A DNA stretch of 40,764 bases from Paenibacillus sp. (GCA_031254035.1 JAIRVF010000126.1:1-40764); one strand, 5' to 3'; counted from the stretch's first letter, positions 1 through 7,970 are shown. Notes: generated by a model not told the origin, from the sequence alone. Made by a program: numbers and translations.

Positions 1-52
1 AAGATGCACAAGAAAAAGACGGTTGTTAGTTGAAAATATTTCCAAATGGGAA

Positions 53-86
53 AGACCCTGCCAGCATGTTGCCAGCAGGGTCCCAA
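53..86 (-). terminator. possible terminator downstream of the YjcZ peptide
   Basis: An 8-bp inverted repeat (GACCCTGC at 54-61, GCAGGGTC at 75-82) lies just past the stop codon of the small minus-strand gene at 99-236. The T-rich tail on the minus strand is weak (TCTTTCCC), so termination efficiency is uncertain. Confidence 0.45.
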
Positions 87-98
87 AATGCTATTTGC

Positions 99-236
99 TT
101 AGAAAAAGAAAGCTCTAGTTATGATAACAAGCAGAATGAACAGAACCAAGATAGCTGCCATATTTGTGCCTAAACCACCACAACTATAACCTACTCCCAT
201 TCCTCCTACACCGTATCCTCCTACACCATCACTCAT
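99..236 (-). CDS. YjcZ-family sporulation mini-protein (45 aa)
   Basis: Reads MSDGVGGYGVGGMGVGYSCG, then about 20 hydrophobic residues (AAILVLFILLVIITRAFFF). This is the Gly/Tyr-rich head plus single membrane helix typical of the YjcZ/YrhK-like sporulation peptides of Bacillales, which are found in the spore or its membranes; no molecular role is established. The ATG is preceded by AAAGGAGGTAGTATACGG, a near-perfect ribosome site. A sigma-K-like promoter lies 35-60 bp upstream and a possible terminator just downstream, so the gene looks monocistronic and expressed late in the mother cell. Family assignment is from sequence style and length. It is too short for standard ORF calling. Confidence 0.8.
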   Translation of the reverse strand: MSDGVGGYGVGGMGVGYSCGGLGTNMAAILVLFILLVIITRAFFF

Positions 237-269
237 CCGTATACTACCTCCTTTATTTATAATACATTG

Positions 270-296
270 TATTTTATGGATTAATCAGAATTTGGT
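270..296 (-). promoter_or_regulatory. sigma-K-like promoter of the YjcZ gene
   Basis: On the minus strand a -10 of CATAAAATA (forward 270-278) fits CATAnnnTA. An AC dinucleotide (295-296) sits exactly 16 bp upstream, the spacing known for sigma-K/sigma-E promoters. The position fits the YjcZ gene, whose family is sporulation-linked. The short -35 consensus makes chance matches possible. Confidence 0.5.
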
Positions 297-346
297 AAGG
301 GCAAAACGGTAAATAAATAGTTAATAGCTCATTCCACGTTTGCAGA

Positions 347-469
347 ATGAGCCATCATAGTGAGATTCAACGAATAGCGGAATGGTATTCCCATGTTCTC
401 CCTGGACTTCAAGAAGCAGCATTAAAAAGCTTAGGAGGATCGATATTGAGTGATAATAATACGCTTTAA
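347..469 (+). pseudogene. C-terminal relic of a tyrosine recombinase (phage-type integrase)
   Basis: The 40-codon ORF reads MSHHSEIQRIAEWYSHVLPG, continuing LQEAALKSLGGSI. It aligns with the last segment of phage-type integrases, where a His of the GHSSIQ-like box is followed by YSHVLPG(L/M)QEEA. The presumed nucleophile is Y14 (386-388). The upstream DNA in the same frame (FHVCRM) only weakly recalls the RLGH segment, and everything N-terminal to it, including the catalytic Arg boxes, is missing. The relic ends about 90 bp from the 3' end of tRNA-Thr, the classic insertion target for such enzymes. It is best read as the scar of an excised or decayed element. No function is expected. Confidence 0.6.
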
Positions 470-500
470 TAAACTAAAGGTTTGCAATCCGTTTGCAAAT

Positions 501-542
501 ACAAAAAGGGCGCAACTTCCGTCCGACCGGAAACCGCGCCCT
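501..542 (-). terminator. intrinsic terminator of tRNA-Thr
   Basis: On the minus strand AGGGCGC (536-542) pairs with GCGCCCT (507-513), with an inner TTCCG/CGGAA stem, followed by TTTTTG. It sits about 20 bp beyond the tRNA 3' end and ends its transcript. Confidence 0.75.
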
Positions 543-559
543 ATTAGGCTTTATAAGAG

Positions 560-631
560 TGCTGGTGAAGGGAATTGAACCCCCGGCCTACGCATTACGA
601 GTGCGTTGCTCTACCCCTGAGCTACACCAGC
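560..631 (-). tRNA. tRNA-Thr (anticodon CGT)
   Basis: On the minus strand the acceptor stem GCTGGTG (631-625) pairs with CACCAGC (567-561), and the discriminator A is at 560. The D-arm AGCTCAGGGGTAGAGC, the anticodon stem ACGCA/TGCGT with loop CTCGTAA, and the T-arm GGGGGTTCAATTCCC are all present. The anticodon CGU reads ACG, so this is a threonine tRNA. CCA is not encoded. A strong promoter lies upstream and a terminator downstream, so it is a single-tRNA unit. An integrase relic lies next to its 3' end. Confidence 0.93.
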
Positions 632-675
632 TTGACAAGCTGTTTCATTCAAAACATCAAAACGAAACAAAAATT

Positions 676-703
676 ATTATACTCCTTCTACTACAAAATG
701 CAA
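676..703 (-). promoter_or_regulatory. promoter of tRNA-Thr
   Basis: On the minus strand TTGCAT (forward 698-703) and TATAAT (676-681) are separated by 16 bp, a good sigma-A match about 45 bp upstream of the tRNA 5' end. Confidence 0.65.
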
Positions 704-730
704 CTCTCTTTGCAAAATAGTAGTGACAAT

Positions 731-1033
731 TTATTGTAGCCTCGCCCGCACTGATTGGAGTTTCTGTTCACTTGATGAAGCCTTGTCACGCCGGTCGTCG
801 ATTTTGACGGATGTGGACACGCGCTGCGCTCCCGAAAGGAAAGGCGCTTCATGTAGTGCCGAAATTGCCTTCCAAACATCCTCAAGCTGCCCCTCGATAA
901 TCGTGCTCATCGATGTTAGCTGGTAGCTGATCCCCTGCTGGTTCGCAAGTACTTTCTGCATCTCAGCCACATAAACGCTGAGGCTGGTGGTCGCCGTACC
1001 GATCGGAATAACTGTTACTTCCGCTATTGCCAT
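731..1033 (-). CDS. MTH1187/YqgV-type thiamine-binding protein
   Basis: A 100-residue protein starting MAIAEVTVIPIGTATTSLSV, with VAEMQKVLANQQGISYQLTS and ISALHEAPFLSGAQRVST, the pattern of the DUF77/MTH1187 family (B. subtilis YqgV). These are small cytosolic alpha/beta proteins that form oligomers and bind thiamine or related pyrimidines. Their physiological role is not settled; storage or salvage is suggested. Length equals the family norm. The ATG is preceded by GGGGGAGAAAAAAAC. A short hairpin (GGACAG/CTGTCC) lies upstream, but I see no TPP riboswitch. The gene stands alone between tRNA-Thr and nrdA. Confidence 0.8.
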   Translation of the reverse strand: MAIAEVTVIPIGTATTSLSVYVAEMQKVLANQQGISYQLTSMSTIIEGQLEDVWKAISALHEAPFLSGAQRVSTSVKIDDRRDKASSSEQKLQSVRARLQ

Positions 1034-1106
1034 GTTTTTTTCTCCCCCATCCCTATATTTGGACAGGCCGGAAGCTGTCCATCAAGGAACGATCATAAAA
1101 ATAATA

Positions 1107-1186
1107 GATCATTCGATTTGCCGAAAGTATCCTAACGACGGGTAATTTTCGTGCAAATCTGATTCACTATTTTTTGATCGCGCCCA
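1107..1186. repeat. interspersed intergenic repeat, copy 1 (family A)
   Basis: The block containing ATTCGATTTGCCGAA, then a variable stretch, then TTCGTGCAAATCTGATTC and CTATTT recurs at 15351-15416 with only a few substitutions and small indels. Here it is followed by TTGATCGCGCC (1174-1184), the edge motif that also flanks related repeats at 15339, 15515 and 30455. No protein is encoded. It lies in the 674-bp gap before nrdA, which otherwise shows only the NrdR boxes and AT-rich DNA. Confidence 0.75.
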
Positions 1187-1399
1187 AATCCACTCCTATT
1201 GTATCCAACTACAGAAAAGATAGCAAAGCTCCAAATTTTCAGCAAAAATTTTTTTTACTGCGCCTAATCTGCTTTTTTAGCGGGAACGAGGGCATTTCCG
1301 GAGTATTTTGGCGTTTTACCTTTCAGTCTCTTAGTAGATAATAGACTTCTTCTCTGCTATAATTCATCTTGCTTGCTTTTTGGGATTTTTCATCAATAA

Positions 1400-1446
1400 A
1401 CACAATATATCGAATTCAATTCGTATAAAGACACAAAATATAGTAT
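1400..1446 (+). promoter_or_regulatory. pair of NrdR boxes upstream of nrdA
   Basis: Two boxes, ACACAATATATCGAAT (1400-1415) and ACACAAAATATAGTAT (1431-1446), match the NrdR consensus (about ACACTATATATTGTGT). Their starts are 31 bp apart, three helical turns, which is the known arrangement for the ATP/dATP-sensing repressor NrdR. A TATAAT at 1358-1363 could be the -10 of the nrd promoter, with only a poor -35. The pair predicts repression of nrdAB when dNTP levels are adequate. Confidence 0.7.
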
Positions 1447-1707
1447 AAATCATTTAAAACAGACCTGGCCAAGTCCATGGTTTCAAACAGGGATACAACG
1501 CGAAATTCCACCGATGATTCCCGACTTTTATGCTCATTTTTCAGGTCCTGCAACAATCAAATGCAGCATTTTCGGCATTACAAATACAGGTCGCCGGAAA
1601 TGCTTTTTGTATGGCTCCAAACGCCCTCTTCAGTCGGGCACTCACACTGGTATTTTAAATTTTACCTAATTTTTCTACTATTTCCATTTTCGAAAGGAGA
1701 ATTGCAT

Positions 1708-4041
1708 ATGCCTCAGCTCGTGACCAAACCAAACAACCGGCAGTTGGCTTTTGATGAAATCCGTCTTTCTGTTTATGCGGACCGCGTTTTGGAAGGATTG
1801 GAGATGCTGGATAAGGAACGCCTGCTTCGCGGCGTAACTAGCAAGCTGCGCCGGGAGGAAGTTACCGGTGATGAAATCAGCAATGCATTTACGATGTCAG
1901 CACTTGAGCTTGTAACAAAGGAGGAGCCGAACTGGAAATTCGCCGCAGCCCGCTCTCTTCTGACCTCTTTATATAAAAAAGCGGCATATAACCGCCGTTA
2001 TAAAGCTTATCCAGATGAACCGTACGGTGCCTTGTATCCTCTCATTTCCGAACTGGTGAAAAAGGGTATCTACCGTGAAGAACTGCTGGAGTCCTACACC
2101 AAGGAACAAATTGATGAGCTTGGAAAATGCATCGATTACAGTCGCGATTTCCTGTTTGATTACATAGGTCTTCTTACCTTGTCCGACCGCTATCTCGCCC
2201 GTGATTTTGACGGCCGTGTTATGGAGCTGCCTCAAGAACGTTATATGATTATCGCCATGTACCTGATGCATACCGAACCGGCTGACAAGCGAATGGAACT
2301 CGTAAAAGAAGCCTACTGGGCCATGAGCAATATTTATATGACTGCAGCTACGCCAACCATGTCCAATGCGGGCAAAAAGGTAGCTGGACAGCTTTCCAGC
2401 TGCTTTATCGATACCGTGGACGACTCACTGGAGGGCATCTATAATTCCAACACCGACGTAGCGCGTCTCAGTAAAATGGGCGGAGGCATCGGCGTCTACC
2501 TCGGCAAAGTTCGCGCCCGCGGATCAGATATTCGTGGACACAAAAACACCAGCTCCGGCGTTATTCCTTGGATCCGCCAGTTAAACAATACGGCTGTTAG
2601 CGTCGACCAGCTTGGTACGCGCAAAGGAGCGGTGGCTGTTTACCTTGACGTCTTCCATAAAGACATTCTGGCCTTCCTGGATCTCAAGCTGAACAACGGC
2701 GACGAGCGTATGAGAGCCCATGATGTTTTCCATGGCGTATGTATTCCCGACTTGTTCATGGAAGCCGTCGAAGAACGCAACGAGTGGAATCTTTTCTGTC
2801 CGCATGAAGTGAAGAAAGTGATGGGTTGGAAAAACGAGAACGACCAGCCGCTCGGCCTCGAGGATTTCTACGATGAAAGTTTCGGACAAGGTTCGTTCCG
2901 CGAAAAATATGCCGAAGCTGTTGCCCATCCGCTATTGTCTCGCATCACGGTACCAGCTATCGACATCATGAAGCGCATCATGAAGTCCCAGCTCGAAACA
3001 GGTACGCCTTACATGTTCTATCGCGACACGGTAAACCGCAGCAACCCGAATAGAGCCCATGGCATGGTGTATTCCTCCAACTTGTGTACGGAAATTATGC
3101 AGAACCAGTCGCCGACGGTTGTGGAAAAGGAAGAGCTCGTGACAAAGGATGGACAAACTCGGATCGTCATTTCCAAGATCCCTGGTGATTTCGTGGTGTG
3201 CAACCTGAACTCGATCCACCTCGCCCGCGCCGTGCCGGATGATGTGCTCGAACGTTTGATTCCGATCCAGGTACGCATGCTAGACAACGTGATCGACATT
3301 AACAATATTGAAGTGCTGCAAGCTCAATACACAAACAGCCAATACCGCGCAGTTGGTCTCGGCACCTTCGGCCTGCATCATTTGCTGGCGCTTGAAGGCA
3401 TCCGCTGGGAATCCGATGCAGCCGTAGAATATAACGATCATCTGTACGAAAAAATCAACTACCTGCTGATCCGTTCCAGTATGGAGCTTGCCAAAGAAAA
3501 AGGACATTATCCAAAATTCAATGGCTCCGATTGGGAAAACGGCTCTTACTTTACAAGCCGTGGTTATGTTGACGGCGAACATGAAGGTAAATTCGTCACG
3601 AGCGAGCAATGGAAAAAGCTGCAGAAGGAAGTTCAGGAAAATGGCGTCCGCAACGCCTGGCTGTTTGCCATCGCGCCTAACGGATCAACTTCGATCATTG
3701 CCGGTTCCACCGCAAGTATCGATCCATTGTATGATCTGCTTTCGTACGAAGAAAAAACGACGTACAAAATCGCCAATCCGGCGCCAGATCTGTCCGAGAA
3801 AACGATCTGGTATTATAAAACAGCCTTTACGCTTGACCAGCACTGGTCCATCAAAATGGCATCGGCTCGTCAGCGCCACATTGACCAAAGCCAAAGTTTC
3901 AACCTGTACGTCCGTCCAGACATCCGGGCTGTCGATTTCCTGGAGCTGCACATGCATGCTTGGAAAGCCGGCATCAAATCGACGTATTATGTGCGAAGCC
4001 GTGCGTTGACGATTGAGGAATGCGAATCCTGCGCATCGTAA
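1708..4041 (+). CDS. nrdA: class Ia ribonucleoside-diphosphate reductase, alpha subunit
   Basis: A 777-residue catalytic subunit that reduces NDPs to dNDPs with NrdB. An N-terminal ATP-cone-like region spans about residues 8-85. Active-site residues are visible: redox pair C232 (QLSSCF) and C498 (VVCNLN), the catalytic triad N458-L-C460-T-E462, the glycine-rich KMGGGIG loop, and the C-terminal shuttle pair C772/C775 (ECESCAS). The in-frame ORF extends 77 codons upstream, but the ATG at 1708 follows CGAAAGGAG at ideal spacing and starts the conserved sequence, so it is the true start. NrdR boxes lie upstream. No nrdI or nrdH is nearby, which agrees with class Ia rather than Ib. nrdB follows after a 359-bp gap full of hairpins. 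Confidence 0.95.
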   Translation: MPQLVTKPNNRQLAFDEIRLSVYADRVLEGLEMLDKERLLRGVTSKLRREEVTGDEISNAFTMSALELVTKEEPNWKFAAARSLLTSLYKKAAYNRRYKAYPDEPYGALYPLISELVKKGIYREELLESYTKEQIDELGKCIDYSRDFLFDYIGLLTLSDRYLARDFDGRVMELPQERYMIIAMYLMHTEPADKRMELVKEAYWAMSNIYMTAATPTMSNAGKKVAGQLSSCFIDTVDDSLEGIYNSNTDVARLSKMGGGIGVYLGKVRARGSDIRGHKNTSSGVIPWIRQLNNTAVSVDQLGTRKGAVAVYLDVFHKDILAFLDLKLNNGDERMRAHDVFHGVCIPDLFMEAVEERNEWNLFCPHEVKKVMGWKNENDQPLGLEDFYDESFGQGSFREKYAEAVAHPLLSRITVPAIDIMKRIMKSQLETGTPYMFYRDTVNRSNPNRAHGMVYSSNLCTEIMQNQSPTVVEKEELVTKDGQTRIVISKIPGDFVVCNLNSIHLARAVPDDVLERLIPIQVRMLDNVIDINNIEVLQAQYTNSQYRAVGLGTFGLHHLLALEGIRWESDAAVEYNDHLYEKINYLLIRSSMELAKEKGHYPKFNGSDWENGSYFTSRGYVDGEHEGKFVTSEQWKKLQKEVQENGVRNAWLFAIAPNGSTSIIAGSTASIDPLYDLLSYEEKTTYKIANPAPDLSEKTIWYYKTAFTLDQHWSIKMASARQRHIDQSQSFNLYVRPDIRAVDFLELHMHAWKAGIKSTYYVRSRALTIEECESCAS

Positions 4042-4081
4042 AGTTCTGAAAAACACCTTTTTCTTTCCCAACCCACCCAAA

Positions 4082-4301
4082 CCCTCCCTTCTTAAGGGAG
4101 GGCCCCGAGGGCTCCTGCCCTCTGGACACCCGAAAATTTTGGTGGAATTGAGGAGGGGTTGTGCTTCTTGAGTCATTATGTGCTAAGAGCGCTTCGTCCC
4201 CGCTCGTTACTTTGTAACATCGCTTTTGGGGACCGCTGTAATACAACCCTTTTAACGACGCCAGGGCCTCCCTGTTTTGCTATGCAAAATGCGGTCGGCC
4301 C
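4082..4301. repeat. hairpin-rich intergenic block between nrdA and nrdB
   Basis: Several stem-loops sit in series: CCCTCCCTT/AAGGGAGGG with a 3-nt loop (4082-4102); GAGGGC/GCCCTC (4107-4122); GTCCCC/GGGGAC (4196-4233) enclosing GTTAC-TTT-GTAAC; and AGGGCC/GGCCCT enclosing TTTTGC-TAT-GCAAAA (about 4263-4302). The last two share a plan: a GC-rich outer arm around an inner stem with a 3-nt loop. No convincing coding sequence or T-run terminator is present. It looks like an inserted mobile palindromic unit, or a structured mRNA segment that could set the nrdA:nrdB ratio. Confidence 0.65.
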
Positions 4302-4400
4302 TCGGCTGTTTTTTACCATGATTTACGACCACAACATCTTCCGGTGTTGATATAGATGAACCTTCGTTTTAAACACTAAACCATAAGGAGTGATCACACG

Positions 4401-5432
4401 GTGCTATTGCAAAAAATATTCAACACCGAAGCGCCTAACCAATCCACACGCATTATCGAAGGAGAATGCTCGGGTATTCTGAACTGGAACGATATCCGCA
4501 TGCCTCATATGTATAAATTGTACAAGGTGCTTTTGCTTAATCACTGGATCGCGGATGAAATCCCGATGTCCAAAGACGCACAGCAATTTCCGCTCCTTGA
4601 TGCGGACGAGCAGCGCACCTTCAAGATCAATATCTCTTTGCTGGCGGTTTTGGACTCCATGCAAACGATGTTTGTCGGTGATGTAAAGAGATACTTTACG
4701 GATTCCTCTCTAGAGGCTATCGCCGCGATTATCGGACAACAGGAAGTTGTCCATAACCAATCCTATTCTTACGTGCTTTCTTCCATCGTTTCCGAGCAGG
4801 AGCAAAAGGAAATTTTCGAATACTGGAAACATGATCCGGTTCTTCTCGCCCGCAACCAGTTCATTTCGGAAATTTACCAAGAGTTCCGTGACGAGCAGAC
4901 ACCGCAAACCTTCTTCCGCGCACTTGTGGCGGACCTGATTCTTGAGGGCATTTTCTTTTACAGTACCTTCGCCTTCTTCTACAACCTGGCTCGTGACCAG
5001 AAAATGATGGCGACCAGCCAAATGATTTCGTACATTCAACGTGACGAAAATCAGCACTGCTATTTCTTTGGTGAAGTGTTCAAGCAGCTTCTGATCGACT
5101 TCCCTGAGCTGGATACGCCTGAAAATATGGACTACGTATACCGTACGATCGACCGCGCTGTTGAGCTCGAAACGAACTGGGCTCACTATACGTTAAAAAA
5201 CAACCGCGGCATCGATCTGAATGAGCTGTCCGATTACATCAAATACATCGCCAACAAACGTCTCAAATTGATGGGTCTGGAAAAAGCGTATCAAGGTGTG
5301 GACGCCAACTGCATGCCTTGGATCCGTCCGTTCTCCGACGAAGCGCTGAACGCGACCAAAACTGACTTTTTTGAAGCCAAATCCCGCAACTACGGCAAAG
5401 TCGGTGACGACAACGGGTTTGATGATTTGTAA
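4401..5432 (+). CDS. nrdB: class Ia ribonucleoside-diphosphate reductase, beta subunit
   Basis: A 343-residue ferritin-like subunit that carries the diiron-tyrosyl radical needed by NrdA. Metal ligands are all visible: D85 (LAVLDSM), E115 and H118 (QQEVVHNQSY), E182 (LEGIFFYSTF), E216 and H219 (RDENQH). The radical tyrosine is Y122, at ExxHxxxY spacing as in E. coli NrdB. The start is GTG at 4401, preceded by ATAAGGAG with 10-nt spacing; no ATG fits. It is probably co-transcribed with nrdA despite the 359-bp gap, since no clear promoter or terminator is seen between them. The C-terminal tail FDDL fits the peptide that docks on NrdA. Confidence 0.95.
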   Translation: MLLQKIFNTEAPNQSTRIIEGECSGILNWNDIRMPHMYKLYKVLLLNHWIADEIPMSKDAQQFPLLDADEQRTFKINISLLAVLDSMQTMFVGDVKRYFTDSSLEAIAAIIGQQEVVHNQSYSYVLSSIVSEQEQKEIFEYWKHDPVLLARNQFISEIYQEFRDEQTPQTFFRALVADLILEGIFFYSTFAFFYNLARDQKMMATSQMISYIQRDENQHCYFFGEVFKQLLIDFPELDTPENMDYVYRTIDRAVELETNWAHYTLKNNRGIDLNELSDYIKYIANKRLKLMGLEKAYQGVDANCMPWIRPFSDEALNATKTDFFEAKSRNYGKVGDDNGFDDL

Positions 5433-5590
5433 GAAGCGTCAGGTTAGCAGCTGGGATTAATGTTCTTTTCACCTCATTTTCCCGGTCCTAACGTAACCAA
5501 AGCGCTTAATATACTACTGTGTCTCTTTCCTTTACTATAAGCAGACATGGTTTCATGGGTCCCTTGCATGTTTTTCCATTAAAAAGTATA

Positions 5591-5619
5591 TTGCGCAGGA
5601 AATCGGTTTACGTTATACT
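5591..5619 (+). promoter_or_regulatory. sigma-A promoter of the serS T-box transcript
   Basis: TTGCGC (5591-5596), a 17-bp spacer and TATACT (5614-5619) lie just upstream of the leader, placing the transcript start near 5626. Confidence 0.65.
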
Positions 5620-5625
5620 TAGCCA

Positions 5626-5850
5626 AAGAATTGAAAACCAACCATTATGCCTATGATCAGCATCCAACTGTGAGGCGTTTTCGAACAGAGCGAGAATTTC
5701 CCAGGCTCTTTAAGTTTACCGGCTTTCCGTCCGTTACCGCGGAACCAAGAGGATCGGTCCCTGCCTTTTTTGCAAAAGCGCAGTCCGGTCAAGTTGGGTG
5801 GCACCGCGAGCAAGCGCTCCTCGTCCCAAAGGATGAGGGCGCTTTTTGTA
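5626..5850 (+). promoter_or_regulatory. T-box leader of serS
   Basis: The hallmark T-box antiterminator sequence GGGTGGCACCGCG is at about 5796-5808. It is followed by a terminator hairpin (AGCGCTCCTCGTCC at 5813-5826 against GGATGAGGGCGCT at 5831-5843) ending in TTTTTGTATTTTTTT. In this mechanism uncharged tRNA binds the leader and stabilises the antiterminator, so starvation for the amino acid raises expression. The serS gene downstream implies tRNA-Ser as the effector. I could not place the specifier codon in stem I with confidence. Confidence 0.9.
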
Positions 5851-5881
5851 TTTTTTTACGGACAAAGGAGCTGTGACTAAC

Positions 5882-7210
5882 ATGTTAACGATTCAATTTA
5901 TCCGAGATCACGCGGAACAGGTACAACAAACGGCGGTAAACAAAAATATCCCTTTCCAGGTAGAGGAACTACTCACCTGGGATACCAAACGGCGGGATCT
6001 GCTGCTGCAGACGGAAGGGCTGCGGGCCCAGCGCAACAAACTGAGCAAAGAGATCGCTCCCCTGATGAAACAGGGGAACCATGAAGCAGTCGAACCGATT
6101 AAGGAGCAGGTCAAACAGCTGAACGAAGATCTGGCTATTCTGGAAGCCGGGCTGCAGGAAGCCGAGAGTCATGTATCGGAGATGCTCCTGCTCGCCCCGA
6201 ATATCGTTTCGGAAGATACGCCGATCGGTAAGGATGACAGCGACAACGTCGAGGTCCGCCGAGTCGGGGAAATACCTACATTAGATTTTGAGTTTCAGGA
6301 TCATGTTACTCTTGGTGAATTGCATGACATGATCGACATTCCACGCGGCGTGAAAACAGCCGGAACACGCAATTATTATTTAAAGGGAGCAGGCCTCTAC
6401 CTTCACCTAGCAGTTCAACGGCTCGCGCTTGACTATCTGGCGGCCCGCGGGTTTACGCCCATGGACGTTCCGGTGATGGTCCGTCCTGAAGCCTTGAACC
6501 GGACGGGCTTCTTCCCGGGTGGCCAGGACCAGACCTTCGAGCTGACTGACGAGAACAAATGGCTGGTCGGCACATCGGAGGTATCGCTGGTTTCGTATTA
6601 CAGCGATGAAATTGTGGATGTGGCCGATCCCATCCGGTTGGCAGGTATGTCGGCTTGCTTCCGGCGCGAGATCGGCTCGGCCGGAAGAGATGTCCGCGGC
6701 TTGTACCGCGTCCATCAGTTTGCCAAGGTGGAGCAGGTCGTGCTCTGCAAAAATGATCCGGCGGTATCGGAGGCCGTCCTGCAGGAAATTACGGGACATG
6801 CTGAAGCCATCCTGCGGCTGCTGGAGCTTCCTTATCGGGTGATGGCCGTATGCACCGGCGATATGTCGCAGAAAACCCATAAACAGTACGATATCGAGAC
6901 CTGGATGCCAAGCCGCGGTGCATACGGCGAGACGCATTCGTCGTCGAATTTGCTGGATTTTCAGGCCCGCCGCTCGAATATCCGATACCGGGATGAAGAT
7001 GGCAATCTGCAGTACTGCCACACGCTAAACAATACCGCCGTCGCTTCGCCCCGGATCTTGATTCCGCTGCTGGAAAATCATCAGCAGGCAGACGGCAGCA
7101 TATATATCCCTGAGGCACTTCGTCCTTATATGGGCGGTGTTGAACGACTGGTGCCACCCATACCCAGGTGTAAGCCTGCTAGAACATGGGACGAAGTTGA
7201 CCACAGATAG
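5882..7210 (+). CDS. serS: seryl-tRNA synthetase
   Basis: A 442-residue class II synthetase that charges tRNA-Ser. The N-terminal coiled-coil arm that clasps the tRNA spans about residues 30-105. Motif 2 is FRREIGSAGRDVRG (from F260), and motif 3 begins TLNNTAVASPR (from T381) and ends LRPYMGG. The ATG at 5882 follows AAAGGAGCTGTGACTAAC; an upstream in-frame extension lies inside the terminator and is not translated. The catalytic core (ETHSSS, QARRSNIRYRD, NNTAVASPR) resembles the Thermus-type enzyme more than the standard Bacillus one, which from memory reads NGSGLAVGR in motif 3. It may therefore be a second or horizontally acquired SerRS. Regulated by the T-box upstream. Confidence 0.94.
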   Translation: MLTIQFIRDHAEQVQQTAVNKNIPFQVEELLTWDTKRRDLLLQTEGLRAQRNKLSKEIAPLMKQGNHEAVEPIKEQVKQLNEDLAILEAGLQEAESHVSEMLLLAPNIVSEDTPIGKDDSDNVEVRRVGEIPTLDFEFQDHVTLGELHDMIDIPRGVKTAGTRNYYLKGAGLYLHLAVQRLALDYLAARGFTPMDVPVMVRPEALNRTGFFPGGQDQTFELTDENKWLVGTSEVSLVSYYSDEIVDVADPIRLAGMSACFRREIGSAGRDVRGLYRVHQFAKVEQVVLCKNDPAVSEAVLQEITGHAEAILRLLELPYRVMAVCTGDMSQKTHKQYDIETWMPSRGAYGETHSSSNLLDFQARRSNIRYRDEDGNLQYCHTLNNTAVASPRILIPLLENHQQADGSIYIPEALRPYMGGVERLVPPIPRCKPARTWDEVDHR

Positions 7211-7428
7211 GAATACAAAATGAAAGCAGAAGGTTATTTGAGAAAAAGGGATTCCTGTGCGCACGGTGCGTGGCCCGAGGCATGTTTGGATGGCTGCTGA
7301 CCATACGTAACCTGAAAGGCAGGGGATCCCCCTTCCTCTCGTAATTGCTGAAGGCAACTCCACTGGAATATACTGGTTGTGGGGCGCAAATACCTTATAA
7401 ATTCCAGAACCATACGGAGGTGATTGAA

Positions 7429-7956
7429 TTGGAAAATCCAGCAAACGTTCATGATGTGGCCGATCTTTATTTGCAAACCGCAACTGATAGATTCAAGGAA
7501 CTCAAACAATCCGCCGAAAAAGCGATGGCTCAAATTTCTGACGAAACGAAACTGAACTGGGCTCCGAATGAGGAATCCAACAGCATCGCGATCATCGTCA
7601 AGCATATGAGCGGCAATATGATTTCTCGCTGGACGGATTTTCTTACGACAGATGGCGAAAAGCCTGACCGTGATCGAGATGAGGAGTTTGAAGGGATTAT
7701 CAGCTCCAAGGAGGAACTTCGTGACGTATGGAACCGCGGCTGGGATGTCTTTCTCCAAACGCTCTCCAAACTGAAGGGCGAGGACATACTCCGCACCGTT
7801 TATATCCGTCAGCAGCCGCATTTGGTACTGGAAGCCATCGAACGCCAGATGTCGCATTATTCCAGCCATGTTGGCCAAATCATTTACGTCGCCAAGATGA
7901 TCCAGGACGATGATTGGCAGACACTTACCATTCCACGTAAAAAGAAACCTCTTTAA
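7429..7956 (+). CDS. DUF1572 (DinB-like) family protein
   Basis: A 175-residue protein with the DUF1572 signature: AIIVKHMSGNMISRWTDFLT, then DGEKPDRDRDEEFE, and a C-terminal QMSHYSSHVGQIIYVAKM. The fold is the DinB four-helix bundle, in which His residues (here H62, the His of SHYSSHVGQ) often form a metal site; many members are thiol-dependent or of unknown function. The TTG at 7429 is chosen as start because CGGAGGTG lies 7 nt upstream and the family begins there; a longer in-frame reading from 7345 has no ribosome site. It is followed by a strong hairpin. The 218-bp gap after serS shows no terminator or clear promoter. Confidence 0.8.
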   Translation: MENPANVHDVADLYLQTATDRFKELKQSAEKAMAQISDETKLNWAPNEESNSIAIIVKHMSGNMISRWTDFLTTDGEKPDRDRDEEFEGIISSKEELRDVWNRGWDVFLQTLSKLKGEDILRTVYIRQQPHLVLEAIERQMSHYSSHVGQIIYVAKMIQDDDWQTLTIPRKKKPL

Positions 7957-7970
7957 ATGCTCATCTAAAA

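Noticed and set aside
731..1110. TPP riboswitch before the thiamine-binding protein gene
   Set aside because: No CUGAGA or matching core; only a short GGACAG/CTGTCC hairpin.
1477..1707. 77-codon N-terminal extension of NrdA
   Set aside because: No ribosome site, no similarity to NrdA; the ATG at 1708 has an ideal ribosome site and starts the conserved sequence.
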